From positions 1,922,001 through 1,986,000 of the forward strand of contig OZ251227.1 of assembly GCA_965240325.2 (NCBI GenBank): a DNA stretch of 64,000 bases, written 5' to 3'. Positions 40,034 to 50,874 of the stretch are shown here, one piece after another. This DNA is from Rebecca billardiae RCC1528 (lineage: Eukaryota > Haptophyta). Within the stretch, counting starts at the first letter, position 1. Each line of letters starts with the position of its first letter. A program made the position numbers and the translations under genes. Under the pieces are notes generated by a model, which searched no databases, had not been told where the DNA came from, and was given only the letters and a program-made list of their open reading frames with translations.

Positions 40034-41842
40034 ATGCACGGCGCACAGCGTGGCAGCAGGCGGCGGCCCCGCTCGCCCGATGCAGACGCCCTGGCACACC
40101 AGGATGAAAACGGTGCGAGTGGGCCCCCTGCCCAGCAGCGGCGGTTAACAGCAGCAGCAGGCTCCACCCCTCGCACTGCGGGCCCCCCAAGCGACGATGT
40201 GGCTGCCGGCCACTCTCAACACCCTGCACACCGGCGGCCAGCAGTGCGGCTGCCACCTATGCCTGCCTACGCTGCTGTCCAGCCGCAGTGGCGCGGGGCG
40301 GCCACTGAGCTGCTGGCAGCAGCGGGGCATGCTGTGTACCCTACTTGCATGCATGGGGACTGCCTCCTGCTGGCAGCCATGGGCTATGTCGAGGAGCGTG
40401 CCGCCGCAGTGGGCCCCTGCACCGCCGCCTACCAGGCAGTCCGCTTCCTCAGGGCAGCTGCTGTGGACTGGGTGCTCGGCACGGCACGTCTCTCACGGAC
40501 TCACCGGCTCCAACTGGGGCTCGTGGATGCGGATGGACTGGAGGCCATCAGCATGTCAGACAGCTATAGGGCCACGTACCATGGGCAGGGCGCCCAGCCA
40601 ACCCTGCAAGAGTTCGCCGCGCCGCTCAGGGCTGCCGCACGATACGGGGCCGATGGCAGGCTCGCCGCCGGTGGGGCGTCGAGGTACTGGCCCACTGTCA
40701 TGATACCAGCGGTTGCTGCCGTCATGGGGCGTGACATCGCAGTGTTCCAGCCGCGCGCCAGCCAGGCTGCCCCTGCTGGTGGGACAGCAGGCAGGCCCGA
40801 GAGCTCTGATGCAGTCGGGCACCTGGTGGCGTGCACGCTGTATAGGCACGTGCCGCGGTGGTCCAGCATGAACAACCCAGTGTATACGGACCCCCAACGC
40901 TGGCAACACCCGCAGGGGGGGCCTGCAGGTGCTCCCGTGGGCCCGCGCCAGCAACAGTCGGTACGCGAACGCCTCCTTGCGCGTGACCCAACTCTTGCAG
41001 CAGTGTACTTTGATGGCACCGGGCACTACGAGCCTGTGCTGCCGCTGCCGAGCCGACCGGGGCTTGAGGACAGGGAGAGCTGCCCCACAAGCAATCGGCG
41101 CGGCAAACAGCCCAGGGACCGGCCAGACGACTGCCCTGAAGACCATGGCACAGGTGCTGGTGATGGGCAGCGGCGGTTGCCGGACAGCTCTGCGCTGCCT
41201 CCGCCCAGCACCGCGGCAGGCACCGGTAAGCGCCCTATGCACAGGGCCTGCACAGGCAGCCCCCAGTCACCGGTGGCACTCGCCCCCCCGCTTGGACACC
41301 CCCCGGGGTGTAGCCAGGGAGGTGCCAGCAGCAGCGCCGGCGCTCAAGCACCACCCGTCGCGCCGCGTGGCGACCCCCCCGCGGTGGGGCGTGGCCCGCC
41401 GGCCAAACGGAGCCGCCCGGATTCCGATACCCTGCAGCAGCCTCTCTGGCCTGGCGCCCCCTCTCCTGACCAGCCCAGACCCCCGACGCCTGCGGGGCCG
41501 GACGCCCCGCCCCTACGCAAGTCTGCCAGGCTGTGCCAGCGCCGCACGCGCGGCGCAGGCATGACTGCAGCTCCACACCAGCAAAACGACGCTTCGCGCG
41601 CACCCGGCGCGCCGACACAGCCTGCCCGGGAGAAGCCAGCAGGGGCTGACCTTTGGCAGCAGCCATACATGCAGGCCAGCATGAGCGGCGGGGTGGCATC
41701 AGTGCCGGCCCCGGCCCGCAAACGTAAACAGCCGGACGCCCCGGCCCACACAGCTGATGCGCCAGCAAACCCTGCTCCGGGCCACAGAACCCTGCCGCCG
41801 GCTTTGAGGCCGACTCGCCACACTGGGGCACATATCACCTGA
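40034..41842 (+). CDS. OTU-like cysteine protease ORF, probably element-borne
   Basis: The 602-residue frame from ATG 40034 has an OTU-like core: MHGDCLLLAAMGYVEE with Asp-Cys (Cys about 110), a central helical region, and DGTGHYEPVLPLP with a candidate catalytic His near residue 330. OTU proteases cleave ubiquitin chains; stand-alone OTU ORFs are also common passengers of eukaryotic mobile elements. The C-terminal half is Pro/Ala/Gln-rich with basic patches (KRSRPDSD, RKRKQPDAP), as in DNA-associated proteins. Codon choice (GGG, CCC, CAG, CTG) differs from neighbouring genes dominated by GCG/CGC, suggesting foreign or element origin. The open frame reaches back to 39908, so an upstream exon is possible. 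Confidence 0.5.
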   Translation: MHGAQRGSRRRPRSPDADALAHQDENGASGPPAQQRRLTAAAGSTPRTAGPPSDDVAAGHSQHPAHRRPAVRLPPMPAYAAVQPQWRGAATELLAAAGHAVYPTCMHGDCLLLAAMGYVEERAAAVGPCTAAYQAVRFLRAAAVDWVLGTARLSRTHRLQLGLVDADGLEAISMSDSYRATYHGQGAQPTLQEFAAPLRAAARYGADGRLAAGGASRYWPTVMIPAVAAVMGRDIAVFQPRASQAAPAGGTAGRPESSDAVGHLVACTLYRHVPRWSSMNNPVYTDPQRWQHPQGGPAGAPVGPRQQQSVRERLLARDPTLAAVYFDGTGHYEPVLPLPSRPGLEDRESCPTSNRRGKQPRDRPDDCPEDHGTGAGDGQRRLPDSSALPPPSTAAGTGKRPMHRACTGSPQSPVALAPPLGHPPGCSQGGASSSAGAQAPPVAPRGDPPAVGRGPPAKRSRPDSDTLQQPLWPGAPSPDQPRPPTPAGPDAPPLRKSARLCQRRTRGAGMTAAPHQQNDASRAPGAPTQPAREKPAGADLWQQPYMQASMSGGVASVPAPARKRKQPDAPAHTADAPANPAPGHRTLPPALRPTRHTGAHIT

Positions 41843-42257
41843 GGGCCAGGCCTTCTGTGTGACAAGCTACCCCAGTCATGCCGCTTGATACACACCTTCC
41901 CCAACCGACAGTGGGGCTCTACATTCCCTACTACATCCTCATCCTGTCGGCGCGCTGTCGCATCGGCGCCCAGTCGGCGAGTTCGGACGACGACGTTTTG
42001 TGGACGACGGTGGCCACGGTGGGGCGAGGACGACGGGCGCTGGCGCGCCGCAGGCGGCCGCAGCCCTCATCCAGGCCTCGCAGGCGGACGGCTGAACGAA
42101 TTTTTCCGGCGGCGCTACCATCGGCGACGGCTTCATGGGCGGTGACAGTTGGCGGGCGTCAATCTCGCCTGCCTGAGCTGTGTGCGTCTCTTATTCTTAG
42201 TAAACTGTACTCTACTCGGGGTCATCTAATAACACTCACACTCCGAGCCCTACCGTA
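41843..42257. other. Intergenic between convergent OTU genes
   Basis: Contains TAGTAAACTGTACTCTACTC at 42198, a motif (TAGTAAACTGTA core) also present at about 9588 and 30786. No supported gene. Confidence 0.5.
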
Positions 42258-43589
42258 CTAATCCTTGGGCTCGATGCTGGAGTAGTGCACCTCGGCGAAG
42301 AAGGCGAGCCAAAGCGTGCGCACCTCGTCCGCTCCCGCCTCGACCGCGGGCGGCTTGGGGCCCGCGCCCACCGCCGTGTGCGCCCCACCGGCCGCCTGGC
42401 CGCGCGTGAACGCGTCGGCCCCGGCGAAGCGCACCCCCTCGTCCGCTTCGACCGACGGCATTCGCGCCGGGGGCGTGGCCACGCCCCGGCAGTGCGGCCG
42501 AGGCATCACCGTGATGACGGCGTCGGCCGCACTGTCCTCGGCGCCGCCCGCCTCCGCGGCGGCGGCGGCGAAGCTCGTCACCAGGCTGATCTCCGCGCCC
42601 AGCCTGTCCGCGCACGCCTGCAGCGTGACGTGGTCGCCCCACGCGCCCGGCTGCGCCATGCGGGACACGTACGCGTCGAACGGCTCGCTCGCGCCGGCGG
42701 CCCCGGGCTCGGGCGGCTCGGCGAGCACGAAGTCGCGGTACGCGCTCGGCGCCGCGCGCAGCTGCTCGACCACCAGCCTGCGCACGGTGAGGTGCTCCCT
42801 CTGGTGGCCGTACATTTGGTCGGCGAGCGCTCGGAACTGGCAGTTGCCGTCGCCGTCCACCGCGCGCTCGCGCAGGCCGAAGAAGTCGAGGCGCGAGAGC
42901 AGCCGCGCGTGCGCGAGGCTCGACTCGGCGTGAGACGGCCGCCGCGTCGGCGGGCACGGGTGCAGCACCAGCGCGCTGCGCACCAGCTCGACGGGCGCGG
43001 CGCCCAACAGCTCCTGGATCGTGCCGCTGCTCGTGCGGTCGACGGCCGGCCGCGGCTTGCGATCGCTCACGCTGAGCGAGCCGGCGAGGGCGGCCATCTC
43101 GCCGTCACGCGCGGCCGACGCGGCTGGCGTGCCACCCGCCGCCCCTTCTCCTGCCGCCGCCGCCGCTCTCGCCTCGTCCGCGCCGAGTGGCTCGACAGCG
43201 CCGCTGACGCGGTACGCCTTGCGGCCGGAGCGCGGCACGATGTAGTATCGCGCGCCGTTGCCCGATTCGTACACCCGCCGCCGCTCGCCGGACACGAGCG
43301 TGTACCCGACACACGGGTTCCCCTCGTGCTCGCCGTCCACCTCCATCTCGCCGCGCCCCAGGATGGCGTCGACCCATGTCGCCTTGTGCCCCTTGTGCCC
43401 GCGCGGGTTCTTGATGCCGAGGGCCGCCGCGCGCTGCTTGAGCTCCTCGAGCGTGAGCCGCACGATGGCGCGCTCGAGCGTCTGCCGATCGCTCGCCGCC
43501 GCGTCGAGGAGCACGTGCTCTCCCAGAAGCTGCTGTGCGATGGCATGGAGGTCCTCGAGCGAGCAGCGGCTGAGCTCGCCGGCGTCCAT
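42258..43589 (-). CDS. OTU deubiquitinase, Arabidopsis OTU9-12-like
   Basis: The 443-residue protein has a C-terminal OTU domain. DGDGNCQFRALADQMYG holds the catalytic Asp and Cys (about 248), WGDHVTLQACADRLGAEISL follows, and FFAEVHYSSI carries the catalytic His (about 433). The order and motifs match plant OTU9-OTU12, cytosolic deubiquitinases. The N-terminus has a helical SAP-like segment (LTLEELKQRAAALGI). A GARYYIVPRSGRKAYRV motif resembles the small basic adaptor domain seen in some algal and large-virus proteins. ATG 43589 was chosen over a GTG six codons upstream. It has host-like codon use, unlike the other OTU ORF that converges on it. Confidence 0.85.
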   Translation of the reverse strand: MDAGELSRCSLEDLHAIAQQLLGEHVLLDAAASDRQTLERAIVRLTLEELKQRAAALGIKNPRGHKGHKATWVDAILGRGEMEVDGEHEGNPCVGYTLVSGERRRVYESGNGARYYIVPRSGRKAYRVSGAVEPLGADEARAAAAAGEGAAGGTPAASAARDGEMAALAGSLSVSDRKPRPAVDRTSSGTIQELLGAAPVELVRSALVLHPCPPTRRPSHAESSLAHARLLSRLDFFGLRERAVDGDGNCQFRALADQMYGHQREHLTVRRLVVEQLRAAPSAYRDFVLAEPPEPGAAGASEPFDAYVSRMAQPGAWGDHVTLQACADRLGAEISLVTSFAAAAAEAGGAEDSAADAVITVMPRPHCRGVATPPARMPSVEADEGVRFAGADAFTRGQAAGGAHTAVGAGPKPPAVEAGADEVRTLWLAFFAEVHYSSIEPKD

Positions 43590-44222
43590 CGTGATGCGTG
43601 CCCTCACGAATCGGTAATCGGTACAGTGTAGGTAACTACACAGTTACAACTACTATAAAGTATGCTACTGACAGTACCAAGCTGGGCGGGTCATGAAACA
43701 GAATTGTCGCACACATCCGGTCACATGTTCTGAGCTGACACACAGCAGGCAATCTGGTCTCTACTGAGTACTGCAGAAGTCATCACGGGCAGTTCTCCAT
43801 CAGATTCGCATGCGAACAGTACGGCAAACCAAGCTCACCATCATGCACGGCAGAGCAGACTCTCCTTGAAGTGCAGCAGCTCGGGCAATCCCAGACCGTC
43901 ACCGTGGCCGAGCACCCGCACCGGCACCGCCGATCACATCACGCCGGGGCACAGTACTTCCGCGGACAAACACTCATGCTGCACGCTGCTGGCCACACAG
44001 CTGGCCACCGAGGCGCGCCTGCCACCGGGTGTGCACCGAGTGTGACACTCCCGTGTTGGCGCGGCGCGGCGCGGTGCCGCGGCGTGCGCGGTCACACTCC
44101 CAGCATGCGGTCGCGGACGGCCAGCCGGCGGCGCCACGCACGGCGGCAGGCACGGCCGCATCGGAGCCCGACGTCGCGGGGCCGCGCACCGCCGGAGGCG
44201 CGACGCATCGCCGACCGCGTCC
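43590..44222. other. Intergenic, no gene seen
   Basis: 5' flank of the OTU gene and 3' flank of the HMG-box gene. No repeats or coding frames supported. Confidence 0.5.
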
Positions 44223-47126
44223 TCAGTTCATCAGCCGGTGATGTGCGCCGGCGCCGGCGTACGTCGCCGCGGCCTGCTGCGCGCCGAAGAGCGCCGCGGC
44301 GTAGTCGTACGCGCCGCTCATCTGCGCGACGGTTGCCGCCGCCTCCTCCTCCTCCTCCGGTGTGAGCTGACGCCCAGCCGGCACCGGCCGCGCCGGACCG
44401 CGCGCCCTCGGCTGCGGCTGGGCGAACGAGAGCGCCGCCGGGCCGCACGCCATCGACATGGCGAGGGCGCCCTCCATCTCGGCAAAGGCCGCGCCGGCGG
44501 CGCTCGCGCCCGGCGAGTAGCTCAGGAGGGTCCGGCCAGTCTCGCGCTGCGGGCGCGGTGGCGTGGCAGCGAGCGGCGCTGACGTAGGCACGCCCGGCGC
44601 GCACTGCGCGAACGCCTGGTGCAAGTGCGCCGGCAGCGCGGCGCACGACGACGGCGGCTGCGGCGGCGCGTGCCCCGAGTACGCGTGCTGCGCCGCCGGC
44701 TGCTGCTGCAGCAGCAGCGCGCTCTCGAGTGACCACCCAGTAGCGGCGCGCGCGCGCTGCGGCAGCGCAGGCTCCCGCGGCTGAGTGCACGCGTGCGCGC
44801 CCGGCACGGCGTACGCGTGGTGCGCGCCGGCGGGCTGGTGCCGCTGCTGGCGGGCCATGCCCGTGGGCATCAGAATCTGGCTCGCCGCAGCGGCGCTGAA
44901 GCCCGCCGCCGCCGTGTCGGCGGCGCCGCCGGCGGCCGAGCATCCGAGAGCGTGCAGCCAGCCGCCGCCGGCCGCGCCGGCCGCGCCCCCGTGCGAGGCG
45001 GTGCGCAGCGCGAGCTGCGAGCAGTGCGCGCCGGCGCAGGGAGAGAGCACGCCGGCGTGCGCGCGGTCCGCCCCGATCTCGTGCCGCGCGGCCGACTCCG
45101 CCCCGAACAGATCGGCACCGCCGGCCTCGTCGTAAGCGCAGCCCGCGAGCAGGGCCCCCGGGCTGCGCGCACTCGGCGCGCGCGCGCTCGCGCGCCGCTC
45201 GCGCTCGGCGCGCTCTGCGGCTGCAGCGTGCGCGCGCACCGCCGCGTCGTACTCCGCTTTGGCCGCGCGGAAGCGCTCCATGCCGGCGCGGTAGTCCTGC
45301 TTGAACCGCTCCTGCTCCGGCGGAGCCAGCGCGTTCCACCGCTCCGCCAGCTTGCACGCAACCGCCGTGGGCGAGATCCGCGGCTCGTCCGCGAGCAGCA
45401 ATGGCCGCCGCTCTGCGCAGAAGCGCAAGAAGGCGGTGCCCGGCCGCTTGGGCGGCGGCGGGAGCGGCGGCAGGCCACCGGCGCCGAGCTGCGCCGCGCG
45501 CGGTGCTGGCGCCGCGGTGGCGTTGGCCGCGCGTGCGTGCCGGCCCTGGGCTGGGCCGGCCGCAGCCGCACCCGTTGGGGGCGGTGCGGACGGCACCGGG
45601 CGGCGGCCGGCCGCGCGCGGCGCGCTCGCGCCACACGTGTGCGCGCGATGCCGCCCGCGGCACGCTGGGCACGGCATCGCCATCGCGCCGTACCGCTGCC
45701 GCCGGTACTCGTAGTACCCCACGCCAGACTCCTTGGTCCAGCCCTGCGGCCGGCCGCGGCTTGCGATCGCCGCTGCACTCTCGCGCTCCTCCGCCGCGCA
45801 CGAGCGCGGCGGCGCGCGCGGCGCGCGCGCGCTGCCGCGCGCGGCGCGCGCGAGGCCGGGGTGCGCCGGCGCGCTCGACGCAAATGGCGGCTGCGCCCGG
45901 CCGCGTGCGCGCGACATGCGCGTGCGCAGCGCGGGCGCAGCGCGCGGGAGCAATGTACTCAGCTGCGCGTGCGCGGCGGTGCGCTTGGCTGCCCGCCCGC
46001 CCATCAGCTGATCGCCCTCGAGCGCACCGCTCGCGCCAGTGTCGTCTTCTGACTCGTCGTCGGATTCGTCGCCGACGTCTTCGAATCCACACTGCGCCAG
46101 GACGATCCGCTCGACCCCGTCCGCGTGAGCCTCGCCCTCGTACAGCTCACCCTCCTCGTACAGCTCCCCCTCCTCCTCCTCCTCCATCCCCTCCTCCTCC
46201 TCCTCGCCGCCAGCCGCATCCGGCGCGATGCATGCGGCCTGGTCGATGGGCGGCGCGTCGATGCGGCCCATGGCGACGGCGTCCTCGTCGAGGGGCGAGA
46301 AGCTCGCGGTGCGCGTGAGGAAGCCGCCGTGGAGCTGCTCATCCACCGCCTCCTCCACCGCGTGCCGCGCGCCCGCCTGCAGCGCGGCTGCTCCGCCCCG
46401 GCCTGTCAGCTCATCAGCGCCGTGCGCAGCGCCGCCGCCGTCGGCGGCCACTGCCGCCTGGAGCGCGGCGCCGAGGCCCAAGCTGGCGGCAGGCTGGGAC
46501 AGCGCGCCCGTCGGGCCCTGGTGCTGCGCGTCCCGCTCGAATGAGCCGGTGCGCGGGGTCACGAGCGTCAGGCCGTGCTCCTGGTCGAGGCCTGGGTCCC
46601 CGGCCAGCTGCGGCGGTGCGTGAGACGACGCCGTGATCGCCGCGGCCGTGTCGTTGCGGGGGTAGCGTGCCGCCGCGCGGACGAGGCGCTCGGAGTGCTC
46701 GGGCGCCTTCTCGTCGGATGCGGCCGGATCCAGGCCTGCCCTCTTGCCCGCCGGAGACTCGGCGAGGAGCAGCTCGTCCTCGCTCGGCAAGAAGGCGGAC
46801 GCCGCGTGATCGTGGCCGCGCGCCCGGCCATGCAGATCTGCTCCACCGCCGTTGAGCATGTCGAAGAGCTCTTGGTGCGGCTCGGCGGCGACAACGCGAG
46901 CGGAGCCTTTGCCCACCGCCCGCGCGAGGTCGTCCCCGTCCGGGCCGATCGCGTACAGAGCGAACGCATCCTCGCCCGCGTGATCAGCGCGCATGCCAAG
47001 CGCTCCGTCCGCGCCGCCCGCGCCGGCAGGAGAGGGGGAGGGGTGCACGGGGCTGGCCGGCGGTGTTCTCGGGTACGTGTCCGGCTTCAGCGTCGCCGGC
47101 CACGGCCCAGCTCCGTCGCTCGCCAT
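44223..47126 (-). CDS. Large HMG-box protein with Cys-His motif
   Basis: The 967-residue chain is mostly low-complexity. A single HMG box lies at about residues 556-625: KRPGTAFLRFCAERRPLLL, then ISPTAVACKLAERWNALAPP and EQERFKQDYRAGMERF. This is the DNA-bending fold of chromatin and transcription factors. At about 462-505 there is a compact motif, GVGYYEYRRQRYGAMAMPCP followed by ACRGRHRAHTC, a likely zinc-binding Cys/His cluster. Acidic Glu-rich tracts (EEEEEGMEEEEEGELYEEGE) lie near residues 300-330. ATG 47126 begins MASDGAGPWPATLKP. A nuclear regulatory role is inferred. It is divergent from the TLDc gene by 650 bp. Confidence 0.75.
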   Translation of the reverse strand: MASDGAGPWPATLKPDTYPRTPPASPVHPSPSPAGAGGADGALGMRADHAGEDAFALYAIGPDGDDLARAVGKGSARVVAAEPHQELFDMLNGGGADLHGRARGHDHAASAFLPSEDELLLAESPAGKRAGLDPAASDEKAPEHSERLVRAAARYPRNDTAAAITASSHAPPQLAGDPGLDQEHGLTLVTPRTGSFERDAQHQGPTGALSQPAASLGLGAALQAAVAADGGGAAHGADELTGRGGAAALQAGARHAVEEAVDEQLHGGFLTRTASFSPLDEDAVAMGRIDAPPIDQAACIAPDAAGGEEEEEGMEEEEEGELYEEGELYEGEAHADGVERIVLAQCGFEDVGDESDDESEDDTGASGALEGDQLMGGRAAKRTAAHAQLSTLLPRAAPALRTRMSRARGRAQPPFASSAPAHPGLARAARGSARAPRAPPRSCAAEERESAAAIASRGRPQGWTKESGVGYYEYRRQRYGAMAMPCPACRGRHRAHTCGASAPRAAGRRPVPSAPPPTGAAAAGPAQGRHARAANATAAPAPRAAQLGAGGLPPLPPPPKRPGTAFLRFCAERRPLLLADEPRISPTAVACKLAERWNALAPPEQERFKQDYRAGMERFRAAKAEYDAAVRAHAAAAERAERERRASARAPSARSPGALLAGCAYDEAGGADLFGAESAARHEIGADRAHAGVLSPCAGAHCSQLALRTASHGGAAGAAGGGWLHALGCSAAGGAADTAAAGFSAAAASQILMPTGMARQQRHQPAGAHHAYAVPGAHACTQPREPALPQRARAATGWSLESALLLQQQPAAQHAYSGHAPPQPPSSCAALPAHLHQAFAQCAPGVPTSAPLAATPPRPQRETGRTLLSYSPGASAAGAAFAEMEGALAMSMACGPAALSFAQPQPRARGPARPVPAGRQLTPEEEEEAAATVAQMSGAYDYAAALFGAQQAAATYAGAGAHHRLMN

Positions 47127-47776
47127 GCGCTCGCGACCCGGCCGCCGGTGTGTGTGGAACCCTCCTGGCGTGTAGACGGAGCTTTCCTCCCCTCTTGCCG
47201 GCGGTCGCGGTGCGTCGACCGAAGGGCGTGCCGAGGCGCACGTTCGCTCGGTTCAGCTCGGTCAACGGAGTCAGGGCGGGGCGGTTGCGAGGGCACTTGC
47301 ACCCGCCCCGCAGATGCAGCAGATGACAATCAGTCCGTAATCAGACGCACCTGATTGCCACTTTGCGTTAGGGTTCGTCTGCGGAAGCTGCGTTATGATT
47401 GGTCCTTGTACCAGCAAGCTTCTGGGGAGCCCCTGAAAATGGTTGCTCTAATCATTTCTGAGATGCCGCTTATCAGGCGGTTGGCCTTCAATTAACGCCT
47501 CCAACACACCAGCCTCCTATGTCTGAGTGTCCAGGACACACTCAATTTCATCTGACGTCGCACCCGGAACACTCTCGCAGTCTTTCCGTCCGCGAATGAT
47601 ATCAGGTCTGGAGTTCAAGGCTAGCAAGTTTGTACGGCCCTTCGTTCAAGAGTATTCATCACATTCGCGGGGTATCCGTGATGAGTAAAACCGTTGACAC
47701 AAATGCAACGACCAGGACTCTGCACTGAACGCTCCACCGGACTCAACGAGCCACTCGGACTGGAGGGGATCGATCG
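47127..47776. promoter_or_regulatory. Divergent intergenic region, HMG and TLDc genes
   Basis: 650 bp between the two start codons. The middle (about 47340-47600) is clearly AT-richer than the flanks. No gene or repeat recognised; promoters for both genes are expected here. Confidence 0.4.
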
Positions 47777-49699
47777 ATGGCGACCAACGAGGCCACGACG
47801 GTGTTCCGCCTCCTGTCTTCCCCCGCCTCGGGGGGAGGGGCGCACATCGCGGAGGATGTCTTCTGCGAGTACCTGTCGCCACCGCTCCTCCCTGATCTCG
47901 GCGTAGCGCTCTGGCGTCGTTTCGTCGAGCGGCCGGCGGCGACACACCAACGCGCGGCGGCAGCCGAGCCATCGCGCACGCCAAAGCCGCGCATCGGCCT
48001 GTCGTTGCCCCTCCCCAGCGGCGTGCTCGGATTCGCGGGCGCGGCGTCTCAGCCGCCCGCAGCCTCCGCCCCCGCCGACGCGCCTCGCATGTCGCACCGC
48101 GTCTTCGTGCGCGGCGTCGCCGCGCTCGTCGGCGAGCCGAGCGCCGAGCGCCGACTCGAGGAGCTCTTCGACGTGCTGCTGCCAGCGCCCGGCGGCGGCG
48201 CGGCGGCGCACGCGGCGGCGTCCGCTCGCGCTGCGGCTGAGCGCGACGTGGCCGCCGTGCTCGCCCGCGCGTACACGCTCGACACCGGCGCCGCCCCGGC
48301 GGACGTCGGTGTGTTCCGGTGCGCCGCGATGGCCGCGGCGCCGTACTTTGCCGCCGCCGTCCTCGACGACGAGCCGGCGGCGCCGGCGCGCACGTTCGCG
48401 CGCTGGGCGGCGGGCGCGCTGCCAGGGCTGACCGACGTGCTGCGCCGCCACGTCGAGCGCCTCTGCGCCTCGCAGCCCGCCATCGGCTCGGCGATGGACA
48501 CGCGCGAGCGCCGCGGCCTCGGAGAGCCTCCGCCTGAGCTCACACTGGGCGAGCTGCTCCGCCTCGACTCGGACGCGCTGCGGGCGCACCTCGCGCGCGC
48601 GAACCGGCGCGCGACGCCGCGGGACGGCGGCTCGGCGCCGGAGCCGCTGCTCCGGCCGGCGGAAGGCGCGCCCGACCCAGCGGCCGTCGGCGCGGCGGGC
48701 GCGGACGCCTCGCCTGACGCCGCGCCCGCCGCCGCCGCCGCCACGCCCGCCGAGGGTGGCCGTAGCGGCCCGTCGTCCGGCCCCGCCGCGGGCAGCGCCG
48801 AGGGCGGCTCGCTGCTCGGCGCCGAGGCGCTGTGGGTCCTGCGCCTGGCGCTCGAGCTGCGCACGCCCGACGCGGACGGCGCATGCGACGCCGACGAGGG
48901 CGGCGGCGGCGCCGCCGGCCGCGGCGAGTGGAGCTGCCTCTTCGACTCGCGCGTGCACGGCTGCTCGCTGCACACGCTGGTCGATCGCACCGCCGGGTAC
49001 GGCGACGGCGCGACCGCCGAGATTGAGCGCGGCCAGCTGCTCGTGTGCGCGGCGAGCGGCCACGTCTTCGGCCTGTGGGCCGACCGCGGCCTCGCGCCGA
49101 CGGCGAGCGCAGACTTCAGCGGCAGCGAGGGCTGCGCGCTCGTGCGGCTGCGGCCCAGCCTCCTCGTCTGCCGCTCCCGGCGCAAGCTCGCGGCGAGCGC
49201 AGCCGACGGCGCGGCGCAGCACGCCGCGTCGCTCGTGAGCCGCGCGTCCAGCGCGGCGAGCGCGCGCCGCCGCGGCGAGGCCGTCGCCGCGCCGACGGAC
49301 GCCAACTTCGTTCTGGTGAGCAACAAGCGCGGCCACCGGCGCGGCATCAGCATCGGCGGCACGCTCGCCGAGCCGCGGCTCTTCCTCGCGCCCTCGCTCG
49401 AGCGCGGCGCCTCGGGCGGCGCGTGCGATACGTTCGAGGAGGGCCTGATCGCGCCGGGGGAGGAGTTCGCACTGGACGCGGTGGAGGTGTGGGCGTGCGG
49501 CGGACGCGCGGCGCGGCGCGCGCAGAGCGAGTGGCGCGAGGGGCAGGCGGAGCAGCGCAGGCGCACGATGCGCGCCTTCCTCAAGTCGGAGGTGGACGGC
49601 GAGGAGAAGGGCGTGGTCGACGGCATGGGCAAGGAGGACAAGTGGATGATGTCGCTCATGCGCTTCACGGGCAAGTTCGGGCAGGCGGACGCGTACTGA
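47777..49699 (+). CDS. TLDc-domain protein, MEAK7/TLDC1-like
   Basis: The 640-residue protein has a helical N-terminal half (residues 1-300, with an EF-hand-like or calcineurin-B-like layout as in MEAK7) and a TLDc domain at about 385-580. The domain shows WSCLFDSRVHGCSLHTLVDR, VFGLWADRGL, NFVLVSNKRGHRRGISIGG, FEEGL and FALDAVEVWACGG at its end. TLDc proteins bind the V-ATPase and act in oxidative-stress resistance or lysosomal mTOR signalling. The C-terminal helical tail (KEDKWMMSLMRFTGKFGQ) is well conserved in character. ATG 47777 fits and no intron is needed. The chain is rich in Ala/Gly inserts typical of this genome. Confidence 0.8.
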   Translation: MATNEATTVFRLLSSPASGGGAHIAEDVFCEYLSPPLLPDLGVALWRRFVERPAATHQRAAAAEPSRTPKPRIGLSLPLPSGVLGFAGAASQPPAASAPADAPRMSHRVFVRGVAALVGEPSAERRLEELFDVLLPAPGGGAAAHAAASARAAAERDVAAVLARAYTLDTGAAPADVGVFRCAAMAAAPYFAAAVLDDEPAAPARTFARWAAGALPGLTDVLRRHVERLCASQPAIGSAMDTRERRGLGEPPPELTLGELLRLDSDALRAHLARANRRATPRDGGSAPEPLLRPAEGAPDPAAVGAAGADASPDAAPAAAAATPAEGGRSGPSSGPAAGSAEGGSLLGAEALWVLRLALELRTPDADGACDADEGGGGAAGRGEWSCLFDSRVHGCSLHTLVDRTAGYGDGATAEIERGQLLVCAASGHVFGLWADRGLAPTASADFSGSEGCALVRLRPSLLVCRSRRKLAASAADGAAQHAASLVSRASSAASARRRGEAVAAPTDANFVLVSNKRGHRRGISIGGTLAEPRLFLAPSLERGASGGACDTFEEGLIAPGEEFALDAVEVWACGGRAARRAQSEWREGQAEQRRRTMRAFLKSEVDGEEKGVVDGMGKEDKWMMSLMRFTGKFGQADAY

Positions 49700-49775
49700 T
49701 GTAGTAGTAGTGCGGTAAGTGCCGCGAGGCGCCGACGGCCCGCGCCACGCCAATGAGTCCGCGCTTCGGCACTTA

Positions 49776-49781
<6 letters not shown>

Positions 49782-49824
<43 letters not shown>
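49782..49824. repeat. (CT)n microsatellite
   Basis: About 20 CT dinucleotides, 80 bp downstream of the TLDc stop. Confidence 0.95.
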
Positions 49825-49826
<2 letters not shown>

Positions 49827-49940
49827 GCTACCGTGTCCTGAATCAGTGACCGACCGCCCCGATACGCCGTTACGCGCGCCGCTTACGTTACTCGGCATCA
49901 ATATCATCACATCCGTGGATTTACACTAATCACTACTGTG

Positions 49941-50874
<934 letters not shown>

